Below are positions 51,358 to 61,224 of a stretch of 64,000 nucleotides of DNA, piece after piece (the first letter of the stretch is position 1; every line of letters starts with the position of its first letter). The DNA comes from a bacterium (GTDB taxonomy: Bacteria > Armatimonadota > Zipacnadia > Zipacnadales > Zipacnadaceae), in contig JAUVXR010000003.1 in the NCBI GenBank assembly GCA_030603495.1, positions 1-64,000 of the forward strand, written 5' to 3'. Position numbers and translations under genes: made by a program. The notes beneath the pieces are model-generated. The model saw nothing but the letters and a program-made list of their open reading frames with translations, had not been told where the DNA came from and made no database searches.

Positions 51358-51789
51358 CTATCCGGGCTGCTCATCTTCCCGCAGTGCCTCGGTCTCGGCG
51401 GGCTGCCGCTGGCGATATATGTCCCAGGCCCGCATCAGTCCGGCGCCCAGCAGCACGCAGGCAACGATGACTATGGACTTGGGGATATCAAAGCGCCAGA
51501 GAATGAGGTCGAGCCGGACATCCACCCAGTTGCGGCCGGTAAGGATCAAGACGAGAAGAACGGCCAGACCATAGAGAAAGTTGCGCCAGTTCCACTGGGG
51601 CAGGTCAATCCGCGAGATTCGTACGGCTAGCTTATTGCCCATCCGTGCCAGCCAGCCGGGTCGCCGTGCGGATACTGCCCTAGCCGGCGGGTGTTCTGCT
51701 TGCCTCTCGTTCAACGGATCGGGCGCAATCAGCTCATCGCTTTCCTCTTCGGCCTCATGCCCGATCTGGCTATCAAGTTCGTCAGCCAT
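51358..51789 (-). CDS. Uncharacterised two-TM membrane protein
   Basis: ORF with two hydrophobic segments; own promoter; adjacent to the DUF3153-like gene. Confidence 0.55.
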   Translation of the reverse strand: MADELDSQIGHEAEEESDELIAPDPLNERQAEHPPARAVSARRPGWLARMGNKLAVRISRIDLPQWNWRNFLYGLAVLLVLILTGRNWVDVRLDLILWRFDIPKSIVIVACVLLGAGLMRAWDIYRQRQPAETEALREDEQPG

Positions 51790-51846
51790 CTATCCAGCCT
51801 CCTTGTGACCCAACCGACCAGCCTAGCGATACGAATTACCAGAGTA

Positions 51847-51875
51847 ATTATAGGTGAAATCGAGTGCCTGGTCAA
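51847..51875 (-). promoter_or_regulatory. Sigma70-type promoter upstream of 51358..51789
   Basis: Minus strand TTGACC - 17 bp - TATAAT. Confidence 0.65.
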
Positions 51876-52133
51876 GCAGAACTGGCAAGTATGCCTCGCC
51901 GGGCCAACGCTGCAATGCTATAGTCTAAGACAGCTATGGGCGACGGTAGAGTTTGAAACAAGTGCCGACAGCCTATACTAAAGATATATGAAGTGGCAGG
52001 TCAGGTTTCGCTCAAGGCAAGTGCCAATTCAGTGGGCATAACCAAGCATCTGTTCCCTTCTGCTAGTAGCAATGGCTGCTGGGCCTGCTGAGTTGAACTG
52101 TGGTACCGAGCAAACAGCTAAGGGGCCAGACCC

Positions 52134-53828
52134 ATGATGAACCACACAATGCAGCAGACGCCCAACGAAGCACAAGCCCCCGTCCCGCTCCGCTCAGAGC
52201 CGCAAGCTCGGCAGGACGAAACCGCAGTCTACCTGTCGCGGCTGAGCTACGAAACCCGGCTGATCTTGCTGGCGGCAGCCCTGTATGCCAGCCTTATCCT
52301 GAGCCACGTAATGCCCGATGTTTCCTATCTCATCGTCGTTACGCTAGGGGCAATTGTGCTATTGGGGCTGGGTTTTGTCCTGGAGACCCGCCAAAGCAGC
52401 GTCCTAGTCGGCAACGCCGTTGCCTTAATGCACGTGGCATGGATCACTTTTGCGCTGTATTTTACCGGCGCCCTTAACAGCCCCCTGCTCCCCTTGCTCT
52501 ATGTAATCGTGATCATCTACACCATTCAACGAGACACCTCTCAGACCGGGCTAGTGCTGGGCGGAGCCCTGGTGGCACTGTTCGTACAGTTGTTAGCCCT
52601 CGAGGCCGGGAACATCGAGGTGCTGCTGACCGTGGGCGGCCATGGTGTGTTGCTAACCGCGACTAGTTGGGCAGTGAGCAAGTATATGGGCCCACTTTAC
52701 GAAGCCCAGGATACCGCCGCCAGCGAGGCCGCCGAGTACGAGTTCAAGTACCAGTTGGCAGCGGAATCATCCGAAGATGCGCTGTTGGTCGTGGATCCGG
52801 AGTGGAAGGTTCAGGAGCTCAACGCTGCGGCCAAGACAATGCTCAGGAACGGACACGAGGCGGAGTTCAAAGGCAAGAACATGCTCGACCTGCTGCAGGC
52901 ACGGAACCCCGAAGGACTGGCTCCCCACCAAGAGCAGGTCCTGGCCGGGGAGGTAGTTTCTCATCTGCCTTTGACCATTGTCGGCCCCAATGACCAGGAA
53001 CACGCAGTACTGTTCAGCGCATTGCCAATCTTTGAAGACGACCAGATAACAGCGATCCGCGTCTCCCTCCGGGACGTCACCCAGCTTAAGGAGTTCCGCC
53101 AGGAGATCAAACATCTGGAGAAATTCGCCGCCGTCCGTCACGTACTGGGCGGCGTGGCCCACTCGCTGAACAACCCTCTGGCCATCATCCGTCTGGACGT
53201 TCAGGTCGCCCAGGCACTGGATCGGAAGCCGGATGGCGAGGAGCTCGTCCGCCAAGTTGACCGCTGCATGACGGCGCTTCGAGGTCTGGAGATCTACACC
53301 GCAGGTCGCCACAATAGCACCTTCGTGACCGACCTCAACGAAGTGCTGGAGCAGGCGATAGTGCTGACGGGTTCGCAATTGATGATGACCGGTGTGCAAC
53401 TCAATGTGGACATTCCGCCCCACCTGCCATTGGTCCATGCTGATACCCACAGCATCCAACGCAGCTTTGTCAATATCATCACCAACGCATGGGAGGCCAT
53501 GGAAGACTGGCCCGGCTCGCGCAAGTTGGCCATCACGGCGCGCCGATTAGCCGAAGGGGTTGAAGTTTCTTTCCGTGATACGGGGCCGGGCGTCAATCCC
53601 GAAGAGATACCCCACCTCTTCGAGGCCTCCTACACGACCAAAGAAGGCGCGATGGGGCTGGGCTTGTCTATAGTTTACGAGACAGTGCACCAGACTGGGG
53701 GCCAGGTCATCGTAAGCCCGAACCGGCGGGAGGGCGGGACGCTGGTCAGGGTAATCTTGCGGTTGGCCAGCGAAGAAAGCGTCCAGCAGTACAGAGGCAT
53801 TTCCAGCGGGAGAGTGAGACACGCATGA
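52134..53828 (+). CDS. Membrane PAS histidine kinase
   Basis: TM region; PAS; H-box GGVAHSLNNPLAIIRL; DTGPGV; MGLGLSIV. Confidence 0.88.
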   Translation: MMNHTMQQTPNEAQAPVPLRSEPQARQDETAVYLSRLSYETRLILLAAALYASLILSHVMPDVSYLIVVTLGAIVLLGLGFVLETRQSSVLVGNAVALMHVAWITFALYFTGALNSPLLPLLYVIVIIYTIQRDTSQTGLVLGGALVALFVQLLALEAGNIEVLLTVGGHGVLLTATSWAVSKYMGPLYEAQDTAASEAAEYEFKYQLAAESSEDALLVVDPEWKVQELNAAAKTMLRNGHEAEFKGKNMLDLLQARNPEGLAPHQEQVLAGEVVSHLPLTIVGPNDQEHAVLFSALPIFEDDQITAIRVSLRDVTQLKEFRQEIKHLEKFAAVRHVLGGVAHSLNNPLAIIRLDVQVAQALDRKPDGEELVRQVDRCMTALRGLEIYTAGRHNSTFVTDLNEVLEQAIVLTGSQLMMTGVQLNVDIPPHLPLVHADTHSIQRSFVNIITNAWEAMEDWPGSRKLAITARRLAEGVEVSFRDTGPGVNPEEIPHLFEASYTTKEGAMGLGLSIVYETVHQTGGQVIVSPNRREGGTLVRVILRLASEESVQQYRGISSGRVRHA

Positions 53829-54211
53829 GCAACGAGCGGCAACGCATACTCATCGTAGACGACGAAGACAGCCTGGCACGCTTAATGAAGATGCTCCTGG
53901 AGCACCTGGGCTACTCCGTGGACTGGGCCGCCAACGGCCAGTTGGCCCTGGAGCTGGGGGCCCAGCATAGCTACGCAGCCATAATCTGCGACCTGTTGAT
54001 GCCCTACGTCAACGGCATGGAGCTCTTCGAAATATGGCGGGCTGAATCGCCGGAGTTGGCCGAGCGGGTGATCTTCGTAACCGGAGATAATCTGGGCACA
54101 CGGACTAACCGATTCCTGGGGCTGTGCGGCCAGCCCTGTCTGTACAAGCCCTTCGATATCAAGGAGCTGACGCAGACCCTTGAAGATGTCACCGCGTCCT
54201 ACGCCAGTTGA
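53825..54211 (+). CDS. Single-domain response regulator
   Basis: ILIVDDEDSLARLMKMLL...IICDLLMPYVNG...LYKPF; ATGA overlap with kinase. Confidence 0.92.
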   Translation: MSNERQRILIVDDEDSLARLMKMLLEHLGYSVDWAANGQLALELGAQHSYAAIICDLLMPYVNGMELFEIWRAESPELAERVIFVTGDNLGTRTNRFLGLCGQPCLYKPFDIKELTQTLEDVTASYAS

Positions 54212-54278
54212 GAGTAGTGTGTCTTGCCCCAGGCGATCACGGGCGGCGGTTAGACCACTACTGACGTTGAGCCGATTC

Positions 54279-55595
54279 CTACTCTTGGTCGCCACAGCCC
54301 GATGTCCGCCGCCGCACGGCCTCGGCGTGCCCGGGCAATCCTTCGGCTTCGGCCAGCTGGATCACGTCCCCGGCGAGCCGACTGAGACCGCGCGGTGTGG
54401 CGGCGATGAGCGAAGACTTCTTGACGAAGTCATCCACCGACAGACCTGAGGCGAAGCGGGCCGTGCCGTTGGTGGGCAAGACGTGACTGGGGCCAGCAGC
54501 GTAGTCACCCAGCGACACCGGCGTAAACGCCCCCAGGAAGACACATCCGGCGTTATGGATTTCGCCGAGCAACCCCAGAGGATTCTCCGTCATGATCTGC
54601 AAGTGTTCGGGAGCGATCTCGTTAGCGAGCTGAGCCGCCTGATGCAGGTCGCGCACCAAGACGATGGCACCGCAATCTGCAAGTGACTGGCCCACCATCC
54701 CCGGCCGCGCCGCTGCCGCTGCCTCCTGCTCCAGTTGCTCGGCCACACCCTGCGCCACAGCCTCATTATCCGTGATCAGCACCACCATATTGTCGCCGGT
54801 ATGCTCAGCCTGAGCCAGCAGGTCTGCCACCACCACACCCGGGTCTGCCGTCTCGTCGGCGATTATCAGCACCTCACTGGGCCCAGCCAGGGAATCAATA
54901 CCCACGATCCCGTAGACGTACTTCTTCGCCATTGTCACCCACGGATTGCCCGGGCCAACGATCTTGGAGACCGACGCAACGGTCTCCGTCCCGAAGGCCA
55001 GAGCAGCTACGGCCTGGGCGCCGCCTAAACGGTAGATCTCATCCACACCGCATTCCGCCGCCGCCACCAGCGTGAGCGGGTCGAGTGAGCCATCCTTACG
55101 CGGCGGCGAGCACATGGCAATCCGTGCCACTCCCGCCACCTGCGCCGGCATGGCACACATATAGGCTGTCGAGGGCAGCGGGGCGCTCTTGGCCGGAACG
55201 TAGATGCCCGCTGCGGCGACGGGGGTAATCCGTTGGCCCAGCCACATACCCTCGAAGTTGTCCAGCCACGAGCGCGGCCGGGTACGCAGGTGGAACTCGT
55301 AGACGTTCTGCTTGGCCCGCCGCAGCGCGCCTAGCTGCGCATCGGGCACCTGGGCGTAAGCGGCCTCGACCTCCTCAGAACTGACCAGGAGCTGCTCACG
55401 GGTCAGGTTCGGACAGTCGAACTGCCGCTCGTATTCGACCAGCGCCTCATCACCACGGCAACGAACGTCCTCAACGATGCGCCGGACATCCCGCTCAATG
55501 TGTTCGGGGAGGTCCGCTACCGAGCGCTGGCGCAATCTCTCTAGGGCCCCACCACCATCGCGGCGCGCGTCAATTATGTCAATGACTCCAGCCAT
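54279..55595 (-). CDS. hisD: Histidinol dehydrogenase
   Basis: VPAKSAPLPSTAYMCAMPAQVAGV; VGPGNPWVTMAKKYV; GPSEVLIIAD. Confidence 0.96.
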   Translation of the reverse strand: MAGVIDIIDARRDGGGALERLRQRSVADLPEHIERDVRRIVEDVRCRGDEALVEYERQFDCPNLTREQLLVSSEEVEAAYAQVPDAQLGALRRAKQNVYEFHLRTRPRSWLDNFEGMWLGQRITPVAAAGIYVPAKSAPLPSTAYMCAMPAQVAGVARIAMCSPPRKDGSLDPLTLVAAAECGVDEIYRLGGAQAVAALAFGTETVASVSKIVGPGNPWVTMAKKYVYGIVGIDSLAGPSEVLIIADETADPGVVVADLLAQAEHTGDNMVVLITDNEAVAQGVAEQLEQEAAAAARPGMVGQSLADCGAIVLVRDLHQAAQLANEIAPEHLQIMTENPLGLLGEIHNAGCVFLGAFTPVSLGDYAAGPSHVLPTNGTARFASGLSVDDFVKKSSLIAATPRGLSRLAGDVIQLAEAEGLPGHAEAVRRRTSGCGDQE

Positions 55596-55632
55596 TGTCC
55601 AGCCACCTTCCCGGCCTGATCTGCCCCGGCCC

Positions 55633-58600
55633 TTACCTACCGGTTTCTTCCTCCCAGAGCGTTATTACTCCAGGGCACTGCCGCACCTTGACGGGAAAAT
55701 CATCGGCGCAGTTGACCGTATAGCCCGGCCCCAGGGCCACGCGCCGGGTACCGTTGCGGCCAGATATCTGCAAGATGACCTGCTGCTGGCCAGGGCTCTG
55801 GCCGATGACTTCCTTAAGCCGAAGCAGGCAATCCTCAGCGTCTCTAGCGGGATCCAGTTCGACGGTCACGGTCGCCGCTGGCGCCACCTGCGTCGCCGTA
55901 GCTGGGCAGTCCGGCGCCACACGGCTCACCCGCCCCGCTTCAGTCTGCTCGCGCTGTTTCCTGGCGACCCGGGCCGCCCCGGCTAGCGGCTTGATCCAGT
56001 CGCACAGCAGCTTCGCCTGACCGCCGTTGTCACCGCGTGAGTTCCTGCGGTCAACCCTGCCCTTGACGACGACAATGTTCCCCGCGGCAAGCTGGTCACC
56101 ACACTTCTCGTACACCTTCGGGAATACGACCGTCTCCACGTGCTGGTCCAGGCCCTCCAGCGTCATAAACATCATCGGGCTGCCGTTCTGAGTGATGTGG
56201 CGCTTGGTCTGGCCGACGATGCCAGCCACTACCACGCTGGCGCCGTCGGCAAATTGATCCAGCTCGGCGAGCCCAGCAGTTGTACAGGCCGCCAGTTTCT
56301 CCTCATTCTCGATCAGCGGATGACTGGAGACGTACAGGCCCAGGAGCTGCTTCTCCAGGCGGAGGCGTTCCGGTTGGGGCATCTCCGGCACGTCAGGCAG
56401 CCGCTCCGTTACGACCGCTGAGGAGACCTCGGCCCCCTCGCCGAACAACGAGTTCTGGCCCGTAGCTTGATCCTCCTGGTACTTCTGGCCAGCGGCATGG
56501 AGACCGTCCAGAGCGGCCAGCAGCGCGTTGCGCTCACCCGACTCGTCAAAAGCGCCGGCTTCGATGAGCAGTTTCACCGCCGTCTTGGGAGCTTTGCTCG
56601 AAGCCAGCCGCCGACAGAAATCACCCAGGCCCTGGTAGGGCCCGTTCGCCTCGCGCTCGGCGACGATAGCCTCGGCAGTGGGCAGACCGAAGTTCTTGAT
56701 CGCCGCCAGCCCGAAGATAACCTCGCCGTCACACGCCGCAAAGTGCGCCAGGCCGCGGTTGACCGACGGGGCCCGCACCTTCAAGCCTATCCGTCGGCAT
56801 TCGCTCATATACTTGCCGACCTGCTCGCTATCGTCCATGATTGTGGAGAGGTGAGCCGCCATATACTCGCCCGGATAGTTGGTCTTCAGATAAGCAGTCC
56901 AGTAGGCGACGAGGGCATACGGGGTCGAATGTGACTTGTTAAAGCCGTAGGAGGAGAATGTCTCCATCCGTGCGTAGATCTGCTGGGCAGCGCGCTCAGA
57001 TACGCCGTTATTGACACAGCCCTGGATAAACAGCGGCTTCATCTGCTGCATCTTTTCGAGCTGCTTCTTGGCCATAGCGCGCATAATGATTTCCGCTTGC
57101 GGCATCGAGAAACCGGCCAGCTTCGCCGCGATCTGCATCACCTGCTCCTGGTAGGTAATAACACCGTAGGTCTCCTCGAGCAGCGGTTCCAGATCAGGAT
57201 GCAGATAGTTGACCGACGCGCCGTGCCGGCCAGCGCAGAACTCGTCGAGATGCTGCATCGGACCCGGCCGATATAGCGCCACCGCCGCGATGAGCTGCTC
57301 GAAGCGGTCGGGCTGCAACTTGCGCAGCAGCCCGCGCATACCCTCGCTTTCCAACTGGAATACGCCGCCGGTATCACCCCGGCAAAGCAGCTCAAAAGTC
57401 TTAACGTCGTCGCGGGGCACCCCTATCAGGTCAATCTGGGTCCCGTGGTTGCGCCGGATGGACTCGGTGGCGCGGGCAATAGCCGTCAGCGTCTTCAGGC
57501 CCAGAAAGTCAATCTTCACCAGGCCCACTTCCTCCACCGGCCCCATCGGATACTGGGTGGTGACGGCGCCATCCTTTTCGCCACGCAGGGGCACATAGTT
57601 GGTGAGGGGATCGTCAGTAATGACTACGGCGGCCGCGTGTACCGAGGCATGGCGAGCTATTCCCTCCAGTCGCCCGGCGATATCCAGTACCCGGGCAATA
57701 TCTGGGTCGTTGCTCCGGGCTTCGGCCAATTCCGGAACAAGCTCGATAGCTTCCTGAAGGCTGGTCCCGGGCGGGACGGCCTTGGCGAAGGTGTCAACCT
57801 TGTCCAGAGCAACGTTCATCACGCGCCCGACATCGCGAATTGCCGCTCGCGCCCCCATAGTATTGAAGGTGACCACCTGAGCCACGCGGTCACGTCCGTA
57901 CTTGTCCTTAATGTATTCGATCATCTCTTCGCGGCGGTCGTCGGGGAAGTCCAGGTCAAAATCGGGGGGACTGACGCGCTCGGGATTGAGCATCCGCTCG
58001 AAGATCAACCCATATCGCAGCGGATCAACATCGGTGATCCCCACCAGATAAGCGGCGATACTACCGGCCGCCGAACCCCGGCCCGGCCCGACCAGCATGC
58101 CGCGGTTTTTGGCCTCGCGGATGCAATCGCCCACGATCAGGAAGTAGCCCGAGTAATTAGCCTTGTCAATGATGTCCAACTCGTAGTCCAGCCGCTCCCG
58201 GACGTCGGCGCGGTCCTCACCGTAGCACCTGACAATGTTCTTCTCGCACAGGTGGCGCAGATAGCTGGTCAGCTCGTAACCCTCAGGTACCTCAAAACGC
58301 GGCAGGCGGATGTCGCCGAGTTCTAGCTCGATGTTGCAGCGTTCCGCTATTGCCAACGTATTGGCAGCCGCCTCGGGGATGGCGGCAAACAACTCGTGCA
58401 TTTCCTGGGCGGACTTGACGTAGAACTCGTCGGCCTCGAAGCGCAGCCGGTTAGGATCATTCAGGCTCGACTGGGTCTGGATGCACAGCAGTACATCGTG
58501 GGCTTCGGCATCCTCCCGGCGCACGTAATGCGCATCGTTAGTCACCACCAGCGGGATGCCCAACTCAGCAGAAAGCTGCCGCTTACCGGCGATGATCTCG

Positions 58601-59154
58601 TCCTGGCCAGGCAGGCCGTGGTCCATAAGCTCGAGATAGAAATTGTCCGGGCCAAACAGATCGCGGAGCGTCGCGGCTTGCTGCCGCGCGCCGGCGTAAC
58701 TGCCCGCCAGGATTTCCTGGGCGACCCCCCCTCCCTTGCACGCGCTGAGCACGATCAGGCCCTCGGCGTTGCGGCTGAGCAGGTCCAGGTCCGCGCGGGG
58801 GTAGTAGTAGAAGCCCTCCAGGTGAGCTTGGCTAACAATGTTAAGCAGGTTCCGGTAGCCGGTAAGGTTCTCAGCCAGCACCGTCAGATGGTGGACAGCA
58901 CGGTCCTGGGGTCCCGAGCGATCGAAGCGGCTACCGGGGGTGACGTAAAGCTCGCAGCCAATAATCGGCTGGACACCAACAGCGTGGCAGGCCTGATAGA
59001 AGTCAATCGCGCCGTACATCACGCCGTGGTCGGTCATCGCCACAGCCGGCATGTCCAGTTCCGCGACGCGCTCGGCGAGGTCGACAAGCCGGCAGGCCCC
59101 GTCGAGCAGGCTATATTCGGTATGAACGTGCAGATGAACGAACTGCTGGGCCAT
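55633..59154 (-). CDS. dnaE: DNA polymerase III alpha subunit
   Basis: PHP domain HLHVHTEYSLLDGACR; VGPGRGSAAGSIAAYLVGITDVDPLRYGLIFERMLNPERVSPPDFDLDF. Confidence 0.98.
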   Translation of the reverse strand: MAQQFVHLHVHTEYSLLDGACRLVDLAERVAELDMPAVAMTDHGVMYGAIDFYQACHAVGVQPIIGCELYVTPGSRFDRSGPQDRAVHHLTVLAENLTGYRNLLNIVSQAHLEGFYYYPRADLDLLSRNAEGLIVLSACKGGGVAQEILAGSYAGARQQAATLRDLFGPDNFYLELMDHGLPGQDEIIAGKRQLSAELGIPLVVTNDAHYVRREDAEAHDVLLCIQTQSSLNDPNRLRFEADEFYVKSAQEMHELFAAIPEAAANTLAIAERCNIELELGDIRLPRFEVPEGYELTSYLRHLCEKNIVRCYGEDRADVRERLDYELDIIDKANYSGYFLIVGDCIREAKNRGMLVGPGRGSAAGSIAAYLVGITDVDPLRYGLIFERMLNPERVSPPDFDLDFPDDRREEMIEYIKDKYGRDRVAQVVTFNTMGARAAIRDVGRVMNVALDKVDTFAKAVPPGTSLQEAIELVPELAEARSNDPDIARVLDIAGRLEGIARHASVHAAAVVITDDPLTNYVPLRGEKDGAVTTQYPMGPVEEVGLVKIDFLGLKTLTAIARATESIRRNHGTQIDLIGVPRDDVKTFELLCRGDTGGVFQLESEGMRGLLRKLQPDRFEQLIAAVALYRPGPMQHLDEFCAGRHGASVNYLHPDLEPLLEETYGVITYQEQVMQIAAKLAGFSMPQAEIIMRAMAKKQLEKMQQMKPLFIQGCVNNGVSERAAQQIYARMETFSSYGFNKSHSTPYALVAYWTAYLKTNYPGEYMAAHLSTIMDDSEQVGKYMSECRRIGLKVRAPSVNRGLAHFAACDGEVIFGLAAIKNFGLPTAEAIVAEREANGPYQGLGDFCRRLASSKAPKTAVKLLIEAGAFDESGERNALLAALDGLHAAGQKYQEDQATGQNSLFGEGAEVSSAVVTERLPDVPEMPQPERLRLEKQLLGLYVSSHPLIENEEKLAACTTAGLAELDQFADGASVVVAGIVGQTKRHITQNGSPMMFMTLEGLDQHVETVVFPKVYEKCGDQLAAGNIVVVKGRVDRRNSRGDNGGQAKLLCDWIKPLAGAARVARKQREQTEAGRVSRVAPDCPATATQVAPAATVTVELDPARDAEDCLLRLKEVIGQSPGQQQVILQISGRNGTRRVALGPGYTVNCADDFPVKVRQCPGVITLWEEETGR

Positions 59155-59307
59155 CGGCTGCTTTCACCCGTTTACTGCGTGGTCTGCTGTATCTCCTGGC
59201 ACGGTCGGCATCCCGCCTGTCGCGGCCCTGCCGGCACAGGACTCAAGCTCCTGCCCTTCGGGCCCGTGCACACCGGCTGGTCAGCCAGCGCCATCGAAAA
59301 GCTCCGC

Positions 59308-60213
59308 CTACTGCGTAGCCGCCGATTCCTCGGGCTCGGCTGACTCAACTGCCTCGGCTGCCCCCGCTTCCTCCAGCTCGGTTGCTTCTTCAGCCTCGAT
59401 CTCTTCTTCTGTTTCTTCAGTCACCGTCGTCACCCCGCCAACCTTCTCCTGAAGCTGGCTAAGCGCGGCGTCGAGCTGATCCAGTTCCGCCGTGACCACC
59501 AGCCAGGCCTGACGGCTGAGAGCTTCCTCGGCGCCCTGGACGCCGGCGAGCGTACGGTCGAGGCTCCCCACGGTGCCATCGTCCTGCAGCTTGCCCAGGA
59601 TCTCCAGTATCTGGCCCGCCGCCTTCTCCAGTTGGTTGGCGTCAACACTGCTCTTGGCGCGCTCGACCGCCTTGACCACCTCCGGCACCAACGGCGCCGG
59701 GGCCTGCATCGCCGTGTCAATCGCCGCCAGCAGAGAGCCCGACGCCACGTTGACGGCTTCCTGGGCCAGCAGACTGCTTATCGCCACCAGCGCACGCTCC
59801 AGGTGCTGGGCGATAGCGGCCGCCGGGATTTCACTGCGCAGCGCGGTCAACGTTGGGCCCAAGCGCCGCAGAGCAGCAGCGGTCTTCTCGCCTTGCTTAC
59901 TGGTAGCCGCACTGCGGGCCGCGGCCACAAGCGCTTTGGCCACGCGTAGGTCATCATCAATGGCCCCCACGCCGCGCGGCGCTTGCTCGAGGGCCTCACG
60001 CCGGCGGGTCTCCTCCGCTAGTTGTTCCACCGTGCTGCCAGTATCTCTGGTATACTGAAGGATCTCTTCGAGCAGCCCTTGCTGTTCGCTGGACACCTGC
60101 GGCGGCGGCGGTTCGGGGGCGACAGCGGCGCGCCGCTCGGGCCGGCAGCCACAAATCATCAGGACAGATACAACTACGACCAACACGGAGCCGACAGTAC
60201 GCATAATCAACAC
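59308..60213 (-). CDS. Ala/Glu-rich predicted lipoprotein, coiled-coil-prone
   Basis: N-terminal hydrophobic stretch and lipobox-like LMICGC; acidic C-terminus. Confidence 0.6.
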   Translation of the reverse strand: MLIMRTVGSVLVVVVSVLMICGCRPERRAAVAPEPPPPQVSSEQQGLLEEILQYTRDTGSTVEQLAEETRRREALEQAPRGVGAIDDDLRVAKALVAAARSAATSKQGEKTAAALRRLGPTLTALRSEIPAAAIAQHLERALVAISSLLAQEAVNVASGSLLAAIDTAMQAPAPLVPEVVKAVERAKSSVDANQLEKAAGQILEILGKLQDDGTVGSLDRTLAGVQGAEEALSRQAWLVVTAELDQLDAALSQLQEKVGGVTTVTEETEEEIEAEEATELEEAGAAEAVESAEPEESAATQ

Positions 60214-60252
60214 CCTCCTGTTGAGGTGATCGTTGTCCGAGGTGTAGTCCTA

Positions 60253-60281
60253 ATAATACCAGTCTCGGGGACGCTTGGCAA
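60253..60281 (-). promoter_or_regulatory. Promoter upstream of the lipoprotein gene
   Basis: Minus strand TTGCCA - 17 bp - TATTAT. Confidence 0.55.
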
Positions 60282-60309
60282 GGGGGATTCAGAAGCTTAA
60301 GTCCCGGAC

Positions 60310-60526
60310 TTAGCCTACCAATAACTCGACCGTATCTGCGATGGCGGTCGGCTCCGGGACGAACTCACCGGACTCCCGCAGGCCCTTCAATGTGAAACTT
60401 GATAGCTTCGCGAATCTGTTGCTCCGCCTCCTCACGAGTTCCATCAGTGGCAACACAGCCAGGGAGATCAGGTACGGACGCCGAATATCCGGTACTCGTG
60501 GGTTCGTAGATAACTAAGTACTTCAT
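60310..60526 (-). pseudogene. HicB-like antitoxin-family gene with single-base frameshift
   Basis: MKYLVIYEPTSTGYSASVPDLPGCVATDGTREEAEQQIREAIKFHIEG, then frame change to LRESGEFVPEPTAIADTVELLVG*. Confidence 0.8.
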
Positions 60527-60614
60527 GAGCGTCCTGCGCCGCGGAGACACACAAGCATTATACGAGTTCGTGGATGCGTTCGCAAGGAGCCAACCCCCAC
60601 AGCGATACTGTTCA

Positions 60615-60643
60615 TTGACACTCCTCGCTAGCTATGTTATACT
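60615..60643 (+). promoter_or_regulatory. Sigma70-type promoter
   Basis: TTGACA - 17 bp - TATACT upstream of the HNH-repeat gene. Confidence 0.7.
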
Positions 60644-60741
60644 GAAAATGTCCTAGATGAGGGAGGGGTTAGGGAGCCTGCCTGAGGCTGGGGCAGGTTC
60701 TTGCTTCCTGGGTATGATAGTTGCTGACAGGATGCGAGCAA

Positions 60742-61143
60742 GTGGCGCGACGACGCTGGACGCCCGAGCAAGTAGTCGAGGAGATAAGAGACCTGCACGC
60801 CGCCGGCGAGGCGCTGACGGTGGCCAATATGCGCCGGCTGGGTTACGGCGGGATGGTGGCGGCCGCATACCGTGAGCCGCGCCTGGGTAGTTGGCGGGCA
60901 GCAGTAGCAGCCGCCGGAGTGTCCTACCCGCAGGCTGCGCCGCGACGGCGCAAGTGGACCCGGGAGCGCATCATCGCCGAGATCCAGCAGCTTCACGGGC
61001 AGTCCCAAGACCTGTCCTATAGCCATATCAAGCGCCGCCACCAGTACCTTCTGGTCGCTGCCCGCGACCCGCGCAACTTCGGAGGTTGGCAGGCAGCGCT
61101 GGAGGCAGCCGGGCTTGACTACCAGGTCATCTCGCACAGATAG
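60742..61143 (+). CDS. Protein with two homing-endonuclease-associated (HNH_repeat-like) domains
   Basis: RRRWTPEQVVEEIRDLHAAGEALTVANMRRLGYGGMVAAAYREPRLGSWRAAVAAAGVSY and RRKWTRERIIAEIQQLHGQSQDLSYSHIKRRHQYLLVAARDPRNFGGWQAALEAAGLDY. Confidence 0.75.
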   Translation: MARRRWTPEQVVEEIRDLHAAGEALTVANMRRLGYGGMVAAAYREPRLGSWRAAVAAAGVSYPQAAPRRRKWTRERIIAEIQQLHGQSQDLSYSHIKRRHQYLLVAARDPRNFGGWQAALEAAGLDYQVISHR

Positions 61144-61224
61144 CAGCGCAGGCAGGATTGAGCTTTGCACAAGGCGAACTAAGCATTGCCCGGAGACAAG
61201 CCCGGTGTAAGGCAGGGGTCCACC

